NCBI RefSeq assembly: GCF_000310205.1
Contig: NZ_AMXE01000017.1
Location: 1 to 53,712 of the forward strand
Direction of reading: 5' to 3'
Origin: Thauera linaloolentis 47Lol = DSM 12138
Lineage (GTDB): Bacteria > Pseudomonadota > Gammaproteobacteria > Burkholderiales > Rhodocyclaceae
Length of the DNA stretch: 53,712 nucleotides
Shown: piece by piece, positions 26,703 to 34,465 of the stretch
How the letters are laid out: every line of letters starts with the position of its first letter
Numbering within the stretch: position 1 is the first letter of the stretch
Notes under the pieces: generated by a model
What the model saw: only the letters and a program-made list of their open reading frames with translations
Databases searched by the model: none
Told to the model about the DNA's origin: nothing
Program-made: the position numbers and the translations under genes

Positions 26703-28688
26703 TCAACCCAGCGAGGGCCCCCGTTGCCGACCCCTTTCCCACGACACGCCACTGCCGCGTACCGTGGCAGCAAGCTGCTGCCCCAGGCGCTGTTCGATCA
26801 CCGGCCGCCACGGCACCAGGCTGAACCCCATGCCGTCGTCCAGCATCGCGTAGCGCCCGCTGGCGAGCATGACCGAGCGCCGGTAGATGCCTGCCACGCG
26901 CTGCCCGTCCGTCACCGGCCGATGCTCCAGGCCGGTATCGGCGGCAATGTCCTTGGTGACCTGCGCCAGTTCCCGATTGCGCAGCGTACCCAGCAGGTTC
27001 CGGGCAAGGATCACGCGCTGCCCGCGCCGCTCGGCCAGCCCCTGTTCCGCCAGGAAGTCGGCGCGCTGCTGGATGGCCTGCTTGGCGTCGCCGCCAAAGC
27101 CCAGATCGCCCAGCCCCCGGCCGCCACCGATCAGTTGTTGGTCGAGCCAGGTGGCCCCAATCACGCGAGCCTGCCGCTCGATCGGTAGGTGCGATTTCAG
27201 CTCCACCGCCACGCCGCCCAGCCGTTGCGCGTCGTACTGACTGCCACGCTCGGCTAGGTTGTCCGGCACCTTCCATAGGCCTTCGGCCACGCGCTCCACG
27301 ATGCCGGCCCGGCGCAGGGCTTCCAGCCGCCGGACGTGGGCGGCGATGACTTCCTGCGGGTCGCGTCCGGGCTTGGCCCGGCCCTGTTCGATGGCCAGGT
27401 GATGATCGGCGCGGTACAGGCCATCGCTCGCCAGCGCGGCGATGTTCTTGTCGGCGGTGCGCACGTCGGCCGAACCCTTCACCTCCACCACCGCGCCCGT
27501 GGGGTAGTTCGCCAACTCGTCGCGGGCGTTCAGCGCGACGTAGTGGGCCTTGCCATCCACGCCGTCGATGACCAGATAGCCCCGGTCGTGCAGCTCGTCG
27601 GCCAGCCCCTTCGCGGCAACGCGGCCGATGATGCTGCGGCCATCGTCGCCCGGCTCGAACACGGCGAGCTCGCGCGGCTGACCTCTCATCGCCCGCTGCA
27701 TCGTTCGGATAATGTCGCCACGCTCGCCCAGGGCGCGCAAGGTCTTCTCGGCATCGGCATGGATGGCCCAGGTGCCGGGCTGCACCTCGTCGGCCAGGCC
27801 CAGGCGCTGCAAGTGTTGCAGGCGGCCGATCAGTAGCAGGCGCTGGCGTTGCAAGTTCGGCTCGTTGAAGCGTTCGATCTGCATCCGGCCATCCTCGCCG
27901 GCCTCACGTTGCAGCGTGCGGTCGAGGCTCGTCCACCGCTCTTGCGCCACCTCGCGCTGCAAGGTCTGCTGGATCTCCAAATCGGTGCGCGGCCCTAGCC
28001 ATTCGGTCGCCACCTCGGCAGCGCGGTGGCGGAAGCCATCGGCGATGTAGTCGCCCGCGATGATGAGGTCTTTGCCGGTGTCGTCGCGCCCGCGCACGAC
28101 GATGTGCGTATGTGGGTTGTCAGTGTTCCAGTGGTTCACGGCCACCCAATCGAGGCCCGTGCCCAAGTCGGCCTCCATGCGCTGCATCAGGTGCCGCGTG
28201 TAGGTGCGCAGGTCTTCTAGCTCCGCGCCATCCTCGGGCGAGAGGATGAAGCGGAAATGGTGCCGGTCATCGGCGCAGCGTTCCTTGAAAGCGTCGAGGT
28301 CGGCCACATCGGTCTGCGGCCCGTAGGCTTGGCCCGGCTTGCCGTCGCGGCCCACGCCATCGCGCTCGATGTAGCGCAGGTGCTTGGCGAGCGACTGCGG
28401 ACTGGCGTGACGCTGGTTGACCAGAAGCGTCTTGATGGTCACGCGCCGCGACGTAGGCGTCAGCTTCGCCCCGGCGAAGCGCGCCGCCGTGTGGCCGCGC
28501 CCGAGACGCGAGCCGGGGCGCTGGCCGGTGCCGCGCGCCGATGCCGGACGGCGTACCGCGGACTTGCCGCCGCTGGCCTTGCCCGCCTGCTTGAGCACCT
28601 TGGAAACGAAGCTCTGCCCCTGGCCCTTGCCCCGGTTCTTCGGGGCGCTGGGGCGCACACGGAGATCGTCGTCGCGGCGGTCGGTCAT
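26703..28688 (-). CDS. traI: Relaxase (VirD2/TraI-like, with DUF3363)
   Basis: The relaxase nicks oriT and leads the strand into the recipient. The 661-residue product has a basic, Gly-rich N-terminus of about 80 residues. The relaxase domain follows, with a likely catalytic Tyr at about residue 106 (KHLRYIERDG) and the metal-binding HxH at about 193-195 (NPHTHIVVRG). The long C-terminal part is of DUF3363 type. The ATG at 28688 has GGGAG 7 nt ahead. Tn4371-family elements carry this relaxase type. It is the last gene of the parA-to-traI series and abuts the cargo block. Confidence 0.9.
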   Translation of the reverse strand: MTDRRDDDLRVRPSAPKNRGKGQGQSFVSKVLKQAGKASGGKSAVRRPASARGTGQRPGSRLGRGHTAARFAGAKLTPTSRRVTIKTLLVNQRHASPQSLAKHLRYIERDGVGRDGKPGQAYGPQTDVADLDAFKERCADDRHHFRFILSPEDGAELEDLRTYTRHLMQRMEADLGTGLDWVAVNHWNTDNPHTHIVVRGRDDTGKDLIIAGDYIADGFRHRAAEVATEWLGPRTDLEIQQTLQREVAQERWTSLDRTLQREAGEDGRMQIERFNEPNLQRQRLLLIGRLQHLQRLGLADEVQPGTWAIHADAEKTLRALGERGDIIRTMQRAMRGQPRELAVFEPGDDGRSIIGRVAAKGLADELHDRGYLVIDGVDGKAHYVALNARDELANYPTGAVVEVKGSADVRTADKNIAALASDGLYRADHHLAIEQGRAKPGRDPQEVIAAHVRRLEALRRAGIVERVAEGLWKVPDNLAERGSQYDAQRLGGVAVELKSHLPIERQARVIGATWLDQQLIGGGRGLGDLGFGGDAKQAIQQRADFLAEQGLAERRGQRVILARNLLGTLRNRELAQVTKDIAADTGLEHRPVTDGQRVAGIYRRSVMLASGRYAMLDDGMGFSLVPWRPVIEQRLGQQLAATVRGSGVSWERGRQRGPSLG

Positions 28689-29149
28689 GGTTGCGCTCCC
28701 CACAAGCTACGGCGTGTCCTGTCGTGCGAAGCACACGGACATGTCTGCATTGGCGCGGGCCTCGCTTCCTGCGCGGCACGGCGGCAAAGCCGCTCCGTGC
28801 CGCGCAACCCCCATGTGCAGACAAGTTTTCGACGCGGCCCGGTGCCGCGTCCTTTTGTCTTGCCTTCCGCCTTTGCCCCTCGCTGTCGCTCCGGGCGTCG
28901 GCGGCCCGGCGGCGCTGTGCTGCTTGCAGCCAGCCCGCCGGCGAACGCGCAGATGGACGTGCTAAGGGCCGCAGGCCAGGCACGTTCGATGCAAGACGCC
29001 TGCACACTGGACGGCTGCGCCGGAGACAGCGCGAAGTGCGGCGCGGATGCGCTCGCACTGCACGCGCGACGACACGGCAACAGCAACCGGAACGACATGC
29101 CCGATGACACGATGAGATGCACGGCAACGTGCAGCGAGTCGGCCATCAT
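28685..29149 (-). CDS. Doubtful 154-codon ORF between traF and the relaxase gene
   Basis: The frame starts at an ATG overlapping the traF stop (ATGA) and ends in a TGA overlapping the relaxase start (ATGA), which is how every neighbour in this operon is linked. The product is Arg/Ser/Ala/Cys-rich with no recognised domain. Counted by hand, third-position GC is about 79% over the first 61 codons and about 63% over the last 35, lower than a typical gene here. The region also carries strong inverted repeats that suggest oriT. It may be a real gene, a chance frame, or a gene overlapping oriT. Confidence 0.3.
   Translation of the reverse strand: MMADSLHVAVHLIVSSGMSFRLLLPCRRACSASASAPHFALSPAQPSSVQASCIERAWPAALSTSICAFAGGLAASSTAPPGRRRPERQRGAKAEGKTKGRGTGPRRKLVCTWGLRGTERLCRRAAQEARPAPMQTCPCASHDRTRRSLWGAQP
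28715..28823. other. Candidate oriT region with nested inverted repeats
   Basis: The stretch just upstream of the relaxase start holds several repeats. An 11-bp perfect stem (GCGCGGCACGG 28771-28781, CCGTGCCGCGC 28795-28805) encloses a smaller CGGC-AAA-GCCG stem. Outside it lie TGTCTGCAT (28742-28750) and ATGTGCAGACA (28813-28823). TGTCCTGT at 28715-28722 matches the IncP-type nick consensus YATCCTGY at seven of eight positions. Position and structure suit an origin of transfer; the nick site is a guess. Confidence 0.4.
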
Positions 29150-29742
29150 GGGCGTGTCTCCAGCCAGACCGGATGCGCGACGCCGATCACGGCAGATGCG
29201 CTGACCGGGCCGAAATAGCGGCTGTCGAACGATGCCGGATTGGTCACGCTCAACAGGAACAGTTCGCCCGGTTCAAGGCGACGGCAAAGCTGCAAGGATG
29301 GCAGCGCGCGGCCCAGCCGGTCGGCAGGCAGCGCGGCGGCCGCAGGCACGCCGTCGATGCGTACCTGCCCGGCGACGATGCAAACGTGCTGCGGCGCGAC
29401 TGCGCCCACACGTTTGAGCAGCGGCACGCGCGTCGGCAGGTAGCCGCGCTGCGCGGCCAGCATGGCGGCCCTGGCGGGCAGCGGCACCAGCACAATGCTG
29501 TCCACGGACAACGGACGTGGCAGCGAGGTGGTGCGCGGGTCGAACGGCTCGATGCGATACCAGCCGACCGCCACGCTGTCGGACGGGTTGTAGGTCAGGC
29601 GCGGTAGCGGCGACACGAAAGCCGCCCAGGCCAGCGCAGCGAGGCCGACGGCGGCGAAGCCCGCCAGGACGATGCGAGCGCGCCAACGTGCGCGGGGCGA
29701 GCGAGGACGCGGCGCGGGGCCGGTTGTGGAAATGCTGTTCAT
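29146..29742 (-). CDS. traF: TraF, conjugation-linked S26 signal peptidase
   Basis: A 198-residue S26-type serine peptidase. It has one N-terminal membrane segment (about residues 25-45) and the Ser box SVAVGWYRIEP, with the catalytic Ser before VAVGWY. The basic region follows (LLKRVGAVAPQ, with the Lys general base). In RP4, TraF matures and cyclises the TrbC pilin. Overlaps of 4 nt with the DUF2840 gene and with the ORF or region after it place it inside the parA-traI operon. Confidence 0.88.
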   Translation of the reverse strand: MNSISTTGPAPRPRSPRARWRARIVLAGFAAVGLAALAWAAFVSPLPRLTYNPSDSVAVGWYRIEPFDPRTTSLPRPLSVDSIVLVPLPARAAMLAAQRGYLPTRVPLLKRVGAVAPQHVCIVAGQVRIDGVPAAAALPADRLGRALPSLQLCRRLEPGELFLLSVTNPASFDSRYFGPVSASAVIGVAHPVWLETRP

Positions 29743-30284
29743 GGCAATGTCCTTCCGGCCAGCCAGGCGGCGTGCCGTTCGATGCTGTATTCGGGCAGCG
29801 GCGAGCGCGCTGCGAGCCGGTTGGCGAGCGTGCGCCAGTACGCGGGCGACGTGGCGGCGGATGCGATGCCCAGCGCCTCGATGCCGTCGATGCGTTCCAG
29901 CACGGCGCGCACGCTGGCATCGCCTTCGGCGTGCAGCAGCAGGCGTGCACCCGGCTGCACGCCGGGGATGCGTTGCACGGCGTCGAACGGCGTGGCGGTC
30001 TGCATCACCATGAGCTGCCAGCGGATCGTGCCGTAGTCGTTGGCCTGCCAGCGGATGCGGCAGAGCATCGCGTTCGGCAGGAACACGGCGCAGCGCCGCC
30101 AGCGGTCGAGCTGGAGCGTGCGCGCCGGTTCGCCAAAGCGCAAATAGAGCTTGAAGCGATGTTCGATGTAAGCCAGCGCCACGCGCGTCAGCGGCACGTT
30201 GCCGGCCTGGCCGGCGAGTGTCGAAAGCGCGGGCCGCGATCCAGCCGTGGGCGCGTGCGCCGAAGGTAAAGCGGATGCGTTCAT
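29739..30284 (-). CDS. DUF2840 protein of the ICE backbone
   Basis: A 181-residue DUF2840 protein, a family found almost only beside traF in such elements. The start shows a low-complexity stretch of 30 residues. The conserved part follows: YIEHRFKLYLRFGEP, then CRIRWQANDYGTIRWQLMVMQ. The role is not known; its place between a partition-type protein and traF suggests a transfer accessory. The ATG at 30284 overlaps the preceding stop; an upstream open frame of 61 codons is not used. Confidence 0.82.
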   Translation of the reverse strand: MNASALPSAHAPTAGSRPALSTLAGQAGNVPLTRVALAYIEHRFKLYLRFGEPARTLQLDRWRRCAVFLPNAMLCRIRWQANDYGTIRWQLMVMQTATPFDAVQRIPGVQPGARLLLHAEGDASVRAVLERIDGIEALGIASAATSPAYWRTLANRLAARSPLPEYSIERHAAWLAGRTLP

Positions 30285-30544
30285 GGCGTGCTCTCCGAGG
30301 GAAATTCCCGTTCCAGCAGAGCGCGCAAGAGTTCGGCCACGGTCACGCCTCGCGTGAAGGCCGATACCTTGATGCGTGCCCGCATGGCGGGCGTGATGTC
30401 GAGCGTCAGGCGGGCCGTGTAGAGGTCGCCCTTGTTGAGTGCATCGGCGTCGCCCTGGCGAATCCACGCCTCGGCGTGCGGATTCGTGGGCGGACGCGCG
30501 CCGATGCCAACGCGCTTACGGCGTGGTGGCTGCTTCGCTGTCAT
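30281..30544 (-). CDS. Small ribbon-helix-helix protein next to ParA
   Basis: An 87-residue protein. The C-terminal half looks like a ribbon-helix-helix fold: the strand YTARLTLDI, then helices ITPAMRARIKVSAF and VTVAELLRALLERE. The N-terminus is basic and disordered. Small RHH proteins beside ParA genes (ParG-like) bind repeats in the par promoter and activate ParA. The start at 30544 overlaps the parA stop as ATGA; a Met three codons earlier is possible. Candidate binding repeats lie in the parA promoter at 31271-31300. Confidence 0.72.
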   Translation of the reverse strand: MTAKQPPRRKRVGIGARPPTNPHAEAWIRQGDADALNKGDLYTARLTLDITPAMRARIKVSAFTRGVTVAELLRALLEREFPSESTP

Positions 30545-31179
30545 GTCGGCCACCGCAGCAGTTCGTCCACCAGGGCGGTGATTTCGCGGGCGGCGGCGCT
30601 GTCGGGTGCCGTCTCACGGGCGAGCCGGCCAGCGGCCACGCTGTCGGCGAACACGATGCGCTGATGCACTTCCGAGCGCAGCGCGGGCAGCGGCTGTTCT
30701 GCGAGCGATTGCCGCGCCTCGCGGCCGATGATGGTGGTGCTGACGCGCCGGTTGATGACGAAGGCCGCGCGCAGCGCAGGCCGGAACACCTGCGCCTCAC
30801 GGATCAGCGCCACCATCTCGGCGCTGGCCCAAAGGTCATACGGGCTGGGCTGCACGGGAATCAGCACGCGCTCGGCCGCCAGCAGCGCGGAGCGCGCCAA
30901 GGCGGCGATCCTGGGTGGCCCATCAATGACGACGTGATCGGCCCGCCTGGCGAGTTCTGGCGCTTCCTGATGCAGCGTTTCGCGGGCGAGGCCCACGGCG
31001 CTGAACAGCCGTGGCAAGCCTTGCTGGCTTCTGCGCTGCGTCCAGTCCAGCGATGAACCCTGCGGGTCGGCATCCAGCAGGACAACATGCTGGCCGCGCA
31101 TCGCCAGCTCGCCCGCGATGTGCGTGGCGAGCGTGGTCTTGCCGACGCCGCCTTTCTGGTTGAGCAGAGCGAAGATCAT
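30541..31179 (-). CDS. parA: ParA-type partition ATPase
   Basis: A 212-residue ParA/MinD-type ATPase with the deviant Walker A motif near the start (NQKGGVGKTTLA), the A' motif LLDADPQGSSLDW and Walker B VVIDGPPR. It lacks an N-terminal HTH, as in small ParA proteins that rely on a separate RHH partner for DNA binding. It would help keep the excised circle in dividing cells. GGAGG lies 8 nt before the ATG at 31179; an upstream Met adds 23 residues and lacks such a site. It heads the operon that runs to the relaxase. Confidence 0.9.
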   Translation of the reverse strand: MIFALLNQKGGVGKTTLATHIAGELAMRGQHVVLLDADPQGSSLDWTQRRSQQGLPRLFSAVGLARETLHQEAPELARRADHVVIDGPPRIAALARSALLAAERVLIPVQPSPYDLWASAEMVALIREAQVFRPALRAAFVINRRVSTTIIGREARQSLAEQPLPALRSEVHQRIVFADSVAAGRLARETAPDSAAAREITALVDELLRWPT

Positions 31180-31280
31180 GACGCGGCCCTCCGCGTTGGA
31201 AAGCCGGTCTTTCGCTCCTGCGTTTGGTGCCGTTGGGTGGTTGTCCACCGAAACGGCGCTTCTCTACTAAAAGTTAGAGA

Positions 31281-31310
31281 ATTAAAGTTAGGAATGTTAG
31301 AGGGCGTCAA
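31281..31310 (-). promoter_or_regulatory. Promoter of the parA-to-traI operon with overlapping short repeats
   Basis: On the minus strand TTGACG (31305-31310) and TTTAAT (31281-31286) are spaced by 18 bases, about 100 nt before parA. The spacer and the -10 region are crossed by three direct copies of AGTTAG/TGTTAG, read on the plus strand at 31271-31277, 31285-31291 and 31294-31300. Such tandem short repeats over a par promoter are typical binding sites of RHH proteins like the one at 30281-30544. Confidence 0.5.
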
Positions 31311-31343
31311 AACCCAATGCTGGCAATGGTTTGCGGCCGATTT

Positions 31344-31408
31344 TGTTGCCTGATAGCACGAGGATTTGTTGCCTGATAGCACGAACCTTCTGTTGCCTGA
31401 TAGCACGA
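31344..31408 (+). repeat. Three iterons, candidate replication origin
   Basis: The 18-bp sequence TGTTGCCTGATAGCACGA occurs three times without mismatch, at 31344-31361, 31367-31384 and 31391-31408, with 23- and 24-bp spacing. They lie directly after the repA stop, beside the AT-rich parA promoter. A TTATCC match to the DnaA box core lies at 31433-31438. Iterons beside repA are the usual binding sites of theta-type initiators, so the 31180-31432 gap is read as oriV. Confidence 0.75.
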
Positions 31409-31432
31409 GTGAATTAACAGGTTTTCCCGCAG

Positions 31433-32290
31433 TTATCCCCGTGCCGTGGGCGGCACGGGCCGGAAAGTCAGCAGCTCGGTTTTCTCGCCGGGCATGCGCT
31501 CGATGCCCAGGACGTAGCCGGGCAACGACTGCCGCGCCACCAGAGCGCGCAAGTCGGCGGCGAAGTCGTAGAAGCGCGCCACGCTGCCCGACTTGCGGTA
31601 CAGGTGCTGGAAGTCGAACTGCCAGCCGTGCTCCTGCCGGCCGCCGTGCTTGCGCACCAGGCGGTAGAGCCAGCGTTCGATGCCGCCAGTGAGCCGGAAA
31701 TACGTCGGGTCGATGGTCAGCACCAGGGCGGCGTCCACCACGCCCGCATAGAACCAGTCCGGCAGGATCAGCTCGATGCCCTGCGGCGTGCCGCTGGCGT
31801 CGGCCAGCTCCTTCCACTCGTTGATCCACGAGAAGCGGTGCAGCCGCCGTCCCGTGGTTTCGCGGATGGACGTGGCCACCGTGGTCGATTGCAGCCGGTC
31901 GAGCGCGGCCTTGAGGCGCTGGTAGTCGCGCAGCGACGTACCGCGCCCGATGAAGCGCAGGATTTCGTAGGGGCGCACCTGCATCAGCCGCGAGGTCGGG
32001 ATGCCCGCATCGCGGGCTTCCACGATCTGGCTGGCGGCCCAGATCAGGATGTCGGCATCCCAGATCGTCGCGATGCCGTGTTCCTGCGTTCCTTCCACGC
32101 GGATGGTGATGGCGCCCGCTCGGAAGTCGATCGGCGCGGTGCGCCGCGACTTCGCCAGCGAGAAGAACGGAAAGGCCATCAAGTCCTGGCTGTCGCGCGG
32201 CGCCATGTCGCCCGGCAGCGCGCGGAACAGGTCGAGCTGTTCCCGCTGCTGCGCTGGTCGCTGCCGCAGGGGCAGCGATGGGCTGGACAT
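31433..32290 (-). CDS. repA: RepA replication initiator
   Basis: A 285-residue plasmid-type replication initiator of the RPA family, commonly found in Tn4371-like ICEs. The core is visible as FFSLAKSRRTAPIDFRAG, then TSRLMQVRPYEILRFIGRGTS and SFRLTGGIERWLYRLVRKHG-like segments. The start is the ATG at 32290; a GTG four codons earlier is an alternative. It lies 26 nt after the HTH gene. Iterons directly downstream support a working origin, so the element may replicate after excision. Confidence 0.88.
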   Translation of the reverse strand: MSSPSLPLRQRPAQQREQLDLFRALPGDMAPRDSQDLMAFPFFSLAKSRRTAPIDFRAGAITIRVEGTQEHGIATIWDADILIWAASQIVEARDAGIPTSRLMQVRPYEILRFIGRGTSLRDYQRLKAALDRLQSTTVATSIRETTGRRLHRFSWINEWKELADASGTPQGIELILPDWFYAGVVDAALVLTIDPTYFRLTGGIERWLYRLVRKHGGRQEHGWQFDFQHLYRKSGSVARFYDFAADLRALVARQSLPGYVLGIERMPGEKTELLTFRPVPPTARG

Positions 32291-32316
32291 GGCGATGGCC
32301 ACCGGCGAGCCAGAGA

Positions 32317-32592
32317 TCAGCGGCCGTCACGGTAGTCGCCCGCGTGCCGCTCGGCATATTCCGGGTCGGAAGTCGCCGCGTAGCTGCGCGCATCGGCCCA
32401 GGCGTCGAGGTCGCTCACGGCATACATGACGCGGCGGCCGAACTTGCGGAACTTCGGCCCGCCGCCGATCACGCGCTGTTTCTCCAGCGTGCGCGGCGAC
32501 AGCCGCAGGTAGTCGGCGGCTTCGTCGTTGGTCAGGTAGCGTTGGGGCTGCGCGGGCGCAGCGGCGGCAGGCCGCAAGGGAGCAGGTCGCAT
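32317..32592 (-). CDS. AlpA/excisionase-like helix-turn-helix protein
   Basis: A 91-residue protein. A Pro/Ala-rich start is followed by a MerR-like winged HTH (YLTNDEAADYLRLSPRTLEKQR, then KFRKFGRRVMYAVSDLDAWAD). Proteins of this kind serve as regulators or as excisionases (directionality factors) of integrated elements. The ATG at 32592 has GGAGG 8 nt ahead. It is the gene before repA on the same strand, so it may control replication; a role in excision with the distant integrase is also possible. Confidence 0.8.
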   Translation of the reverse strand: MRPAPLRPAAAAPAQPQRYLTNDEAADYLRLSPRTLEKQRVIGGGPKFRKFGRRVMYAVSDLDAWADARSYAATSDPEYAERHAGDYRDGR

Positions 32593-32704
32593 GGGAAGTA
32601 CCTCCATCAAGCCCGGCCACACCACGCGGCCGGATAGAGGCACTTTCAAGAAAGCGAGGCTTCTTGCTAAGGGACGAATTGCAGGGACTGCAAAACGTCC
32701 CCCC

Positions 32705-33475
32705 TTACTGCGCTACCACTGGCGGAAGCTGCGCCAGGCTGCGATAGCCGCCGCGCATCAACGCCTTGCCACGCCGCACCAGCCGCCGAACGCGGGCACG
32801 CAAGGCGCTGTCCTTGTGCCAGTCGGCCGCGACGGCATCCGCGCCGAACAAGCCTTCGGCCACCTCGCGCAAGGACGCGCCCGCCAGGGTGGCGTCGAGC
32901 GCCTGCAAGGTGTGCAGTTCCAGCACCGCGGCCGGTGTGGGCCGGGAGCGGGCCGCCGCCGTAGGTGCGGCGACGGTCGCGGCCGACAGCGCATCCAGCT
33001 CGGCCGCGAGCGTGCGATAGCGCGCGCAGGGCGTGGCGCAGGCGCGGGTGGCGTAGAGGTAGGCCATGCCATCCTCCAGGCCCGGTGCGAGGACGAGCCG
33101 CAGGCAGCAGCCGGGCCAGTGCGACACCAGCACCAGGCGCTTGCCGTCGTGGATCAGTTGCTTGCGGCCAGGCACGCGCCAGAACTCGAAGGCGCAGGCG
33201 TCAGGCGGCGGGTCAGCATCGGGGTAGAGCTGCACCACGGCATCGTGATCGGGGAACCAGGCCGGATGCGCGTCACGCGCATCCAGGGCGGGATCTTCCA
33301 GCAGGCGCAGGCCCCACGCCTGCGCTGCGTCCGGCCGGCGACGACGGCGCCGCCAGTCGCGGCGGTAGTCGGGATTCCTTCGCAGGTACTCCCAGGCCAG
33401 CGCAGGGCCGTCCAGGTGCAGGACGTAGAGATAAGCCGCTGTCGGATACCAGTGTTCGGCGCTGCGATCAGTCAT
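32705..33475 (-). CDS. DUF2285 protein of the ICE backbone
   Basis: A 256-residue protein. The N-terminal part (WYPTAAYLYVLHLDGPALAWEYLRRN, shortened here to its WEYLRRN core) is the conserved transcription-regulator-like region seen ahead of DUF2285. The C-terminal DUF2285 part ends in LRARVRRLVRRGKALMRGGY. The family is nearly confined to integrated elements and its role is unknown; DNA binding is plausible because of the basic C-terminus. It sits 112 nt before the HTH gene on the same strand. Confidence 0.78.
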   Translation of the reverse strand: MTDRSAEHWYPTAAYLYVLHLDGPALAWEYLRRNPDYRRDWRRRRRRPDAAQAWGLRLLEDPALDARDAHPAWFPDHDAVVQLYPDADPPPDACAFEFWRVPGRKQLIHDGKRLVLVSHWPGCCLRLVLAPGLEDGMAYLYATRACATPCARYRTLAAELDALSAATVAAPTAAARSRPTPAAVLELHTLQALDATLAGASLREVAEGLFGADAVAADWHKDSALRARVRRLVRRGKALMRGGYRSLAQLPPVVAQ

Positions 33476-33818
33476 GGCGAAACCTCCCTGTGCTTGGGGT
33501 GCGTCGCCACGGATTCCGCCGTGCGGGAGCTATCGAATCGCCATCAGGTCGTCATCAAGAAAGGTTAAGCTGTAACTGTCGGTGTCAAGACCGTTTGGCT
33601 CCGGCGTGTTGCGGAAATCGTCTGAATGCGACGGCTACGCAACCCGGAAATGGTGCGCGGCATCGGATACCGTGCCGCAGGCCGCGCCAAAGATCATGAC
33701 TGTTTGCATCAGGCTGGCACCGCTTCGGTGCATCAATGCCGATTGAGACCGTACAGGTCTTGGGTAAGACCGAAATAGTCACAATGCGCCCCGGCTGGCC
33801 GGGCTGCGCTGGCCTTCA
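33476..33818. other. Non-coding gap between DUF2958 and DUF2285 genes
   Basis: No convincing gene is seen. A 65-codon frame on the minus strand (33585-33782, GTG start) has no recognisable domain. TTGACA occurs on the minus strand at 33583-33588 without a good -10 at normal spacing. The inverted repeat AGACC-GTAC-AGGTCT lies near 33750. It probably holds the promoter of the DUF2285-HTH-repA unit. Confidence 0.4.
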
Positions 33819-34169
33819 TCAGTCCGTGATCGCGCCGTTTTCCTGCGCCAGCCGGACATATTCCGACAGCGGGCGCAGCGCCTGGAAATAGCGATCCCGC
33901 CGCACCGGCAGCTTGCGCGGGCCGACGATGCCGGCCAGGTCGGAGAGCTTGACCGTGCCCAGCGAGGGCATCCCGATACCGAGGTCGATCAGCCCGTAGG
34001 CCGTGTCTCCGTCCACCGGGTCGAGCGACACCAGCAGCCAGGTCACATGCGCATCGGGGGTGAACAGCCGCACCACGGGCAACGGGTCGAGGTGCTGGCC
34101 AGCGGCGAGCGCCGCGCCGTGGGCGAGCAGCCGGGCGCGTTCGTCGGCGGTGACAAGTGGCAGGGTCAT
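33819..34169 (-). CDS. DUF2958 protein of the ICE backbone
   Basis: A 116-residue DUF2958 protein with the pattern VVRLFTPDAHVTWLLVSLDP, then GLIDLGIGMPSLGTVKLSDL and RDRYFQALRPLSEYV. The family is widespread on conjugative elements and has no proven role. A longer frame upstream (81 codons) is a chance extension through the repeat-rich regulatory gap. It is divergent from the XRE gene at 34466. Confidence 0.82.
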   Translation of the reverse strand: MTLPLVTADERARLLAHGAALAAGQHLDPLPVVRLFTPDAHVTWLLVSLDPVDGDTAYGLIDLGIGMPSLGTVKLSDLAGIVGPRKLPVRRDRYFQALRPLSEYVRLAQENGAITD

Positions 34170-34218
34170 GGCCGGAACCTCCACGAAACCGAGGATGCGC
34201 GGATGCGCTTCTGCGTCG

Positions 34219-34379
34219 AAGCACGGAACCGCCAAACCGTCTCCGTGCTTTCGTGCGCAAGCACGGATGCACAAGCCATCGCATCCTGAGAAGAACGCAA
34301 GCGCAAAAGCGGAATTGTAGAAAGCCGGAAAGACACGGATGCGATTCCCCGGTTCTGCTGGAATCCGTAGATACGGATT
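34219..34379. promoter_or_regulatory. Cluster of ACGGA half-sites in the DUF2958/XRE divergent gap
   Basis: AAGCACGGA occurs at 34219-34227 and 34259-34267 and is inverted at 34242-34250 (TCCGTGCTT). ACACGGAT lies at 34333-34340. A perfect palindrome AATCCGT-AGAT-ACGGATT lies at 34362-34379. All share the core ACGGA. This is the pattern expected for a dimeric HTH protein binding several operators, most simply the XRE protein encoded alongside. Confidence 0.5.
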
Positions 34380-34465
34380 TCCGTAAAGGCACGGAACAGC
34401 GTTTTTTCGCAAATGAGTTAAAGATAACGTGGTTTTAATTGTCCTTCGATTCGACGCTTCTGTCT

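Noticed and set aside
28257-29204. 315-codon plus-strand frame over the traF-relaxase gap
   Set aside because: It is antisense to the relaxase N-terminus and shows no domain; the minus-strand genes are well supported.
31344-31408. The three 18-bp repeats as a CRISPR array
   Set aside because: There are only three repeats, with spacers of 5 and 6 bases, far too short for CRISPR. No cas gene is present. Iterons beside repA explain them.
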